In this document: in pieces, positions 1 to 5,800 of the stretch
Layout: each line of letters starts with the position of its first letter
How positions within the stretch are numbered: position 1 is the stretch's first letter
Source of the DNA: JAHEDH01 sp965364515
GTDB taxonomy: Bacteria > Actinomycetota > Acidimicrobiia > Spongiisociales > ZC4RG35
Length of the DNA: 8,039 bases
Direction: 5' to 3'
Assembly (NCBI GenBank): GCA_965364515.1
Contig: CBDTXZ010000136.1
Span: forward strand, 1 to 8,039
Notes under the pieces: generated by a model
The model's database searches: none
The model's input: only the letters and a program-made list of their open reading frames with translations
What the model was told of the DNA's origin: nothing
Program-made: the position numbers and the translations under genes

Positions 1-24
1 GTTTCCAGCCGAGAACCTCTGACC

Positions 25-163
25 GTGGACACGTATGTTTCGAGGGTGGAGTTCTTCGTACTTGGCCCGGTCGAGTACGCGGACGATGACACCGTGGCCG
101 TCCTCGGCGGCCCGAATCAGTGTGCCGTCCCCGCGCACCGGCTCGATGGGATCGGGCGACGGG
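25..163 (+). pseudogene. Truncated duplicate of the 5' end of a BTAD/STAND regulator gene
   Basis: From a GTG at 25 the translation begins VDTYVSRVEFFVLGPVEY and then reads AVLGGPNQCAVPAHRL. This matches the start of the winged-helix domain of the large gene downstream (ADTYVSRVEFFVLGPLEY). By hand alignment, 28-144 and 2887-3003 agree at 97 of 117 bases without gaps, and the first 32 bases are identical. After 144 the match stops, then seems to resume: 145-163 resembles 3136-3153 (16 of 18 aligned bases with one extra G). That would mean about 130 bp has been lost inside the copy and the frame shifted. Beyond 163 nothing aligns. The rest of the winged helix, BTAD and every later domain are missing, so this cannot make a functional regulator. 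Recognition-region residues have also changed (KQR to NQC). The remnant probably comes from a former tandem paralogue. The second aligned block is short and is the weaker part of the claim. Confidence 0.8.
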
Positions 164-647
164 CCTTACGAAGTCGAACAAGAAGCAGGGGAGGGCGTTT
201 CCTCATGCCGGTCAGGAGGCATTCGAACCGACCCGACCTACCTGTCGACAGCGACTGCTGTCTCGAGTTTGCACCAGCGACGAGATGCGCAAACGTGTCC
301 GTCAGACAACCGAGATGACCCTGGAGGAGGCAAAGCGACAAGAGCCAAGATTCGTTGAGCTGCCTGGGGATTCCGCCGATTCGCCCGTCTTCACAGGGTA
401 CTCGTTCCGCCTTCACGCAGCATGGTTCAAGCCTTTCTTGGGAGTCGGTGCTTTGTGAGAGGCTTGGGCCGGGGGAGCGTCAGCGGTTCGACGTCGTGGG
501 TGGTCGCAAGGACGTCGATTGAGACCTCGCCAGTGGCGGCCATCACGGCGAGCGACAGGTCCGTTCGGACCCGGTCCGGCTGGCCCTCTATCGGGTCGGA
601 CTACATCAGGAGACGATCCGTGCGGCCCGAGTGAAAGGAAGAGGGCA
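164..647. other. Stretch with no supportable gene (degraded region)
   Basis: I see no convincing gene here on either strand. The most protein-like reading is plus strand 315-458, ATG to TGA, 47 residues starting MTLEEAKRQEPRFVELPG. It has no good ribosome binding site and no family I recognise, so it may be a remnant. Other open frames are rich in Arg, Ser and Pro in the manner of out-of-frame GC-rich DNA. Small inverted repeats occur at 247-262 (GACAGC, 4-base loop, GCTGTC) and 558-578 (GGTCCG and CGGACC blocks back to back); neither sits where its function would be clear. The last few bases hold the ribosome binding site of the next feature (AAAGGA, 634-639). A promoter for that feature should lie here, but no clear -35/-10 pair can be picked out. 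Confidence 0.6.
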
Positions 648-980
648 ATGACACGGAAGGCAAACATCAATCGAACGGGCCGGCTGCAGGCGTTGGTTCT
701 GCTCGTCACCATTGCTGCGTCGATGGTCGCTCAGACCGACCCGGCAGCGGCTGAGGAGCCGAACACGATCTGTTAACGGCAAGTTCAAACCCCTTGGGGT
801 CGAGTGGATCGTCCCCGGACCAGTACCACCGGATCCGACCCTCACCCGCCAACCGTCCTGAGGCAGGAGATGCACGTCCTCAACCCGGTGCTCGGCCCGT
901 ACATCCACCATGCCTGGGTGTGGAAGCGCAACCCGTCGGGCATCTTCTCGGACTGGAACCCCGAGGTGACGTGCCCGTGA
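648..980 (+). pseudogene. Small secreted protein gene broken by two compensating frame changes
   Basis: An ATG at 648 with a good ribosome binding site (AAAGGA, 8 bases upstream) starts a clear signal peptide: a basic N-terminus (RKANINR), a hydrophobic core (residues 13-28) and a likely cleavage site AAA/EE after residue 35. The frame then meets TAA at 774-776, seven codons after that site. Coding-like sequence continues in the +1 frame from 775 to about 858 (NGKFKPLGVEWIVPGPVPP), where it meets TGA at 859-861. The original frame resumes by 861-870 and ends at TGA 978-980 with a Trp-rich tail (MHVLNPVLGPYIHHAWVWKR, then NPSGIFSDWNPEVTCP). Joined, the pieces give one plausible exported protein of about 110 residues. 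The tail resembles the C-terminus of small uncharacterised exported proteins as I remember them, but I cannot name a family. Alternatives are a real 42-residue peptide or two sequencing errors. Confidence 0.7.
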
Positions 981-987
981 CCGATGT

Positions 988-1020
988 GCTCCGGGCGTGC
1001 GGGGTGGGCGTGCCCGGAGC
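988..1020 (+). terminator. GC-rich hairpin, probable transcription terminator
   Basis: A perfect 9-bp inverted repeat, GCTCCGGGC (988-996) and GCCCGGAGC (1012-1020), has a 15-base G-rich loop. It begins 7 bases after the stop codon at 978-980. That position, and the stem strength, fit a terminator for the small exported-protein gene. No T-run follows, which is common in high-GC actinobacteria but makes the call less certain than for a classical intrinsic terminator. Confidence 0.55.
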
Positions 1021-1156
1021 CCGCATTCCCGGTCGTGCGCTGCTCTCTGGCGATTAGGACCGGCTCCGAGTGGGACGCCGCACCGGTGCCTTGGCATCGC
1101 AGGTCTTGTCGGCTTTGAGTCGCTCTTGAGGACGACAACAAAGAGTGGTGCCCACG

Positions 1157-1163
1157 AGAGGAG
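1157..1163 (+). promoter_or_regulatory. Ribosome binding site fixing the start at 1168
   Basis: AGAGGAG lies 4 bases before ATG 1168. The same frame is open back to an ATG at 997, but that one lies inside the loop of the 988-1020 hairpin and has no such site. The 57 codons between 997 and 1168 read as basic, low-complexity sequence. Starting at 1168 also places the membrane anchor near the N-terminus, as expected for an exported protein. Confidence 0.75.
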
Positions 1164-1167
1164 TGAG

Positions 1168-2742
1168 ATGAGACGAACGCACGAATCCGAACACGAAGCC
1201 CGTTCACCGGGACGCATCCGTACGTGGCACGCAGCGACACTCGGTTTCCTGGCCGGCGTGGGCGTCGCGATTCCCGTACTGCTGTTGGGCGGCACCGATC
1301 CCACGCCGACAACGGTGACAGCGTCCACCGACCTCCAGCAGGCGGCTTCGACCGAGACGACGGAAGCGCACAGCACGACGACCGTCGCGCCTTCGGTCGA
1401 CCCGCAGGGGCCGGTAGTGGAGCAGACGGATCTCGACGCGAGCGAGACGAGCTTCGGGACGCTGCGTTGGACTCGGATCTCCGGCGACACCGATTCGGTT
1501 CCGGGAGCGTCGATTCGCCAGGATCCGGACGGGTTCTACGTCGCAACGGAGGGCACGCGGAGATGGGTGTCGAACAACGGTCTCACCTGGTCGTCAATGC
1601 CGATCGAGGGCTTCGGAGACATTCCAGACATCTCGATACACGACGAGTGGGCCATGGCCGGCTGGACCGAACCGAGAGGTACGACGAGTCCGCCGAGGAT
1701 GGTCCGTCTCTTCCAACGAGACGACACCGGGTGGACGGAGGTCGAGCTCCCGACACCGCCCCTGCCGGAGATCGACGGGATCACGTGGTCGGTCGCGTTG
1801 TTCACGCCGGTGGACCATCTCCGCACGACGATCGTTCACGCTCGGGCATTCGGTGAGATCCCCTGGGGCGACCACTACGGCGTCACATCGTTCCCGTGCG
1901 GGGCGAACACGTGCGAGTCGGGACCGCACGGGTGGATCGAGCAAGGCGATCTGTGGACGATCGTGCCTCCCCTGGGAGGCTTCCCGATCGCCACCGTCGC
2001 CATGACCGTGACCTCCGACGGCATCGAATTCGTCGACACCGAGACCGAAGAACTCGTGCACGTGATCGAGGCGAACGAATCGATGGCTGCACAGGACATA
2101 GCGGACAAGCTCACCGACCACACCATGAGCGTGACCGGCGTGTTCGTCACGGGAGAGGACGGTTCGTTCGAGTTCCACGAGACCCCGTTCCAAGCCGAAT
2201 TCGGTCACGTGTTCGCAGTGTCAGACGGCGGGTTCGCCGCTCTCGAGCTGCACGGGCAAGGCTCCGGCTCGATCCAGGCAACGATCTGGACGAGCGACGA
2301 TGCGATCACCTGGACCAACCGTGGCACTCCGTCGCTCCTCGACGAAACCGCAGAGTGGATCCACATCGAGCAACGAGATGACACGGTCTTCGCCACCGTG
2401 ATCCTCGGCTTCGATCCGGCGAGCGGCGAAGAGACGTTCGAGACGTTCGAGACGATCGATGGATTCGACTGGATGGCCTCCGAGCCTTCTCCGTTCCCGC
2501 TCTTCACAGAGTTCCACGACACGAGCTTCGGTCAAGTGGCCACGGCCTATCGGTCCGCTCGATTTCGCTTCTGGCTGTCCGCTGACAGCGCGAGCTGGGA
2601 AGAGGTCGACGGACCACCAGGTCCGCACGAGCCCGACGGCGCAGGAATGACAGCCGCAGGAGCCGCAGGCGACATCGTTTGGCTGCTCGTGTCGGACGAC
2701 AGCGGATCGCGCACGCTGTGGATCGGCACCTTCGACGGTTGA
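1168..2742 (+). CDS. Membrane-anchored extracytoplasmic protein with Asp-box-like repeats
   Basis: The protein is 524 residues. A short charged N-terminus (MRRTHESEHEARSPGRIR) precedes one hydrophobic segment at residues 22-41 (AATLGFLAGVGVAIPVLLLG). There is no obvious cleavage site, so it is probably a signal anchor with the rest outside the membrane. Residues 43-75 are a Thr/Ser/Pro-rich linker. The remainder is acidic and Trp-rich, with recurrent Asp-box-like (BNR) motifs: SNNGLTW (135-141), TSDDAITW (375-382), TIDGFDW (429-435) and SADSASW (471-477). These usually mark the turns of a beta-propeller, as in sialidases, but also occur in many non-enzymes. I see no sialidase catalytic set, so a binding or sensing role is more likely than hydrolysis. 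The only two cysteines, C244 and C249, could form a small disulfide loop. The gene ends 87 bp before the large STAND gene on the same strand, so co-transcription is possible. Its function is not known to me. Confidence 0.85.
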   Translation: MRRTHESEHEARSPGRIRTWHAATLGFLAGVGVAIPVLLLGGTDPTPTTVTASTDLQQAASTETTEAHSTTTVAPSVDPQGPVVEQTDLDASETSFGTLRWTRISGDTDSVPGASIRQDPDGFYVATEGTRRWVSNNGLTWSSMPIEGFGDIPDISIHDEWAMAGWTEPRGTTSPPRMVRLFQRDDTGWTEVELPTPPLPEIDGITWSVALFTPVDHLRTTIVHARAFGEIPWGDHYGVTSFPCGANTCESGPHGWIEQGDLWTIVPPLGGFPIATVAMTVTSDGIEFVDTETEELVHVIEANESMAAQDIADKLTDHTMSVTGVFVTGEDGSFEFHETPFQAEFGHVFAVSDGGFAALELHGQGSGSIQATIWTSDDAITWTNRGTPSLLDETAEWIHIEQRDDTVFATVILGFDPASGEETFETFETIDGFDWMASEPSPFPLFTEFHDTSFGQVATAYRSARFRFWLSADSASWEEVDGPPGPHEPDGAGMTAAGAAGDIVWLLVSDDSGSRTLWIGTFDG

Positions 2743-2815
2743 CCAGACGCAGCGACCACTGGCCCAACAGCCCTGTTGACCCGATGCCCTTTAGCCGTCT
2801 TTGAGCCAGCTGGGC

Positions 2816-2825
2816 GAGAGTGAGG
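2816..2825 (+). promoter_or_regulatory. Ribosome binding site supporting the start at 2830
   Basis: The purine-rich run GAGAGTGAGG ends 4 bases before ATG 2830, and an in-frame TGA at 2821-2823 shows that the gene cannot start further upstream. The next in-frame ATG, 2881, lies nearer the conserved domain but has no comparable site before it. The duplicated fragment aligns clearly only from about 2884, so 2881 remains a real alternative. Confidence 0.6.
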
Positions 2826-2829
2826 CCTC

Positions 2830-5800
2830 ATGATCGATGACAGCGTTCTTCTCACGCCCGCATCTCGGGCCGAACAGTCGATGGCGGACACGTATGTTTC
2901 GAGGGTGGAGTTCTTCGTGCTTGGCCCGTTGGAGTATCGGGTCGATGACGCCCCCGCCGTTCTCGGCGGCCCGAAGCAACGTGCCGTCCTTGCACATCTG
3001 CTCGCACACCGTGGCGAGGTCATATCCCTCGAGCGGCTGATCGTCGGGGTGTGGGGGCCCGACGGTGCCCGTTCGCTGCGAAGCTCGGTCCACACCTACA
3101 TCTCGAATCTGCGGGTGATCGTCGGTTATGAGATCGAGCGGATCGGCGACGGGTACCGGCTCAACCTTCCGCCCGATGCGATCGACTCCGTCGTGTTCGA
3201 GCGGATGGTCGACGATGCCGAACGTCAACGGTCGGTCAACCCTGCCACTGCGTCGCATCTCGCCCGCCAAGCGCTGGCACTGTGGCGTGGTCGTGCCTAC
3301 GCAGATCTCGATGACGTCCATGGGCTGCAGTCGGAGATCCGACGGCTGGACGACGCCCGTCTGAGGGCTGTTGAGCTGCGGATCGACACCGACATCGAAC
3401 TCGGCAGGCATCGGACCGTGATCGGTGAACTCGAAGCTCTCACCGCAGATCACCCGCTCAATGAAGGTCTGCACGCCAAGTTGATGCTGGCGCTCTATCG
3501 AGATGGTCGCCAGGCCGAAGCATTGCGCGTCGCCGGCAGGCTCCGTGCGCATCTCGCCGAGACTCTCGGCGTCGACCCGACCCCGGCACTTCTACAGCTC
3601 GAAGATCAGATCCTCATACACGATCCGGCGCTCGACACGCTACGAGAGGCACGCACCGAGGATCTGGCGTTCCTGTTCACCGACATCGAGGAGTCCACAC
3701 CGCTGTGGGAGTCCCAGCCCGAATGGATGCGCGTCTCGCTCGCACGTCACGATGCGGTGATCACCGACTGTGTGGAGCGCCATGCCGGGACCGTCGCCCA
3801 ATTGGAACTCACTGCGCTCGACTGGGGCATCCTCGGCCCACTGAAGGTGCGGATGGCGGTCGACGCCGGAGAGGTGGAGGTGAGGAACGCCGACTACTTC
3901 GGCACGCCGATGAACCGAGGTTCGCGACTCCAGGCGGCGGCTCACGGTGGCCAGATCGTGCTGTCTTCGGTGGCGCACGAGCGGCTCGCCGGTCTCGCCG
4001 GACTCCAGACCCGCAACCTCGGCGAATTCCGCCTCAAGGGAATCGGCACCCCCCAGCGCGTGTTCCAGCTCGTTGCCGACGACCTGCCGTCCGAGTTCCC
4101 TGCACTGAGCGTCGACGGTCGACGTGACGACGCCGAGGGTCGAGCGTTTGGCGACACGATTCGGGGCTACGAGCTGCGAGAGCGAATCGGTGCAGGACGA
4201 TTTGGTGTCGTGTATCGGGCGTATCAGCCATCGATCGGGCGGGAGGTCGCTGTCAAGGTCCTGCCCGAGACTGTCTCGAACCATCCATCGTTCATCCGCA
4301 CGTTCGAACGTGACGCCCGACTAGTCGCGAAGCTCGCCCATCCGCACGTCGTCGCGCTTTTTGACTTCTGGCGTGACAATGGTGGCGCGTATTTCGTGAT
4401 GCCGCTCCTCCCCGGGAACCGACCTGCTCCCGAGACGCGGCTTCCGATGGCGACGGTGGCGAAGGTGGTCGATCAGGTCGGTAGCGCGCTCTCGTACGCG
4501 CATCGTCACGGTGTGCTGCACCGTGATCTCGACCCCGGATCGATCCTGTACGACACCGACGGCAACGCCTATCTGAGCGGTTTCCGGATCGGGACGCAGG
4601 CCCTCGACGATCACATCGCAGACCCCTACACGGCATTCCGCGCTCCGGAGCGTTCGAACGGCGTGCCGATCGACCAGCGGACCGACATTTACGGGCTCGG
4701 GGCGATCGCCACGTACCTGATCACCGGACAGACCGTCGACCGCGTCGATTTCTCACACATCCCGGGCGGCGACATATTGGCCATCGCCACCGCTGTCGAT
4801 CTCGACGAGCGGTTCTCCACGGTGGACGACTTCGTCGCCGAGTTCCCAGTCGACGGCGCAGAGCGCACAGCACAGTCCGCGCCGAGCCGCAACCCCTACA
4901 AGGGGTTGGCTGCGTTCGACGAAGGGGACGCAGAGGACTTCTTCGGGCGTGACGAGCACACCGGTGCGCTCGTCGACCTAGTTGGTGCCCACCGGCTGGT
5001 CACGGTCGTCGGGCCGTCCGGCTCGGGAAAGTCGTCGCTGGTCCGCGCTGGGCTGGTGCCTGCGTTGCGGGCCGGCGTGTTCGAGGGGTCCGACCGTTGG
5101 CTCCCAGTCGTGATGCTCCCTGGCGCCCACCCCTTCGACGAGTTGCTCACCGCGCTCGGTTCGGTAGCGACCGAGAACCTGGGTGAGATGCTCGAGATGC
5201 TCACCTCCGATGACCATGGCCTGCTTCGACTGAGCAGACGGATCATGCGGGACCTCGATGGTGATCTCCTCCTGGTCATCGACCAGTTCGAAGAGCTCTA
5301 CACACTGCTGACGAGCGACGAGATCCGTGATCAGTTCGTCGCATCTCTCATCGAAGCGATCGAAGACCCACACAGTCGCCTCAGGATCGTGATCACGATC
5401 CGGGCGGACTTCTTCGACCAGCCGCTCCTCGACGACCGGCTGGGGCCGGTGATCGCCCGAACGAATCTGACCGTGGCGACGCCGGCACCCGACCAACTGC
5501 TCGAGGCGATCACGGGACCTGCGCAGTTGGCCGGTCTCGAGCTCGAGGGTGGCCTGGCAGAGCGAATCGTCGAAGACGTGCGCTCCGAACCCGGCGGACT
5601 ACCGCTCATGCAGTTCACCCTCCAAGCGTTGGCGGACGTCTCAATCCCCGGCTGGCTCACCCACGAGAACTACTCCGGAATCGGTGGAGTGACCGGAGCG
5701 CTTTCCGCACGAGCGGACGACGTATTCGAGCGGCTGAGTGGATCTGATCAGATGGTCGCTCAACGCGTCCTGCTCCGACTGGTCTCGGTGTCCGAAGACA

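Noticed and set aside
205..235. tRNA-like T-loop on the minus strand (GGTTCGAAT)
   Set aside because: The flanking bases do not form the 5-bp T stem, and no acceptor, D or anticodon arms can be built around it.
1080..1089. Palindrome GCACCGGTGC upstream of the Asp-box gene as an operator
   Set aside because: A single 10-bp palindrome is expected by chance in GC-rich DNA. There is no second copy or identifiable promoter beside it.
997..1167. N-terminal extension of the Asp-box protein from ATG 997
   Set aside because: There is no ribosome binding site, the start lies in a hairpin loop, the added residues look like noncoding GC-rich translation, and 1168 has a strong site and puts the membrane segment at the N-terminus.
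606..1490. Long minus-strand open frame of 294 codons
   Set aside because: It runs antisense through the small exported gene and the Asp-box gene. Its composition is typical of a shadow frame in GC-rich DNA and no domain is recognisable.
2443..2460. Short tandem repeat (TTCGAGACG twice) inside the Asp-box gene
   Set aside because: It encodes a small repeated FET motif within a folded region. Two units are too few to call a repeat element.
2765..2778. Inverted repeat CAACAG-CC-CTGTTG between the two large genes as a terminator
   Set aside because: The stem is only 6 bp with a 2-base loop and no T-run, so it is too weak to call. It could be an operator half-site pair, but nothing supports that.
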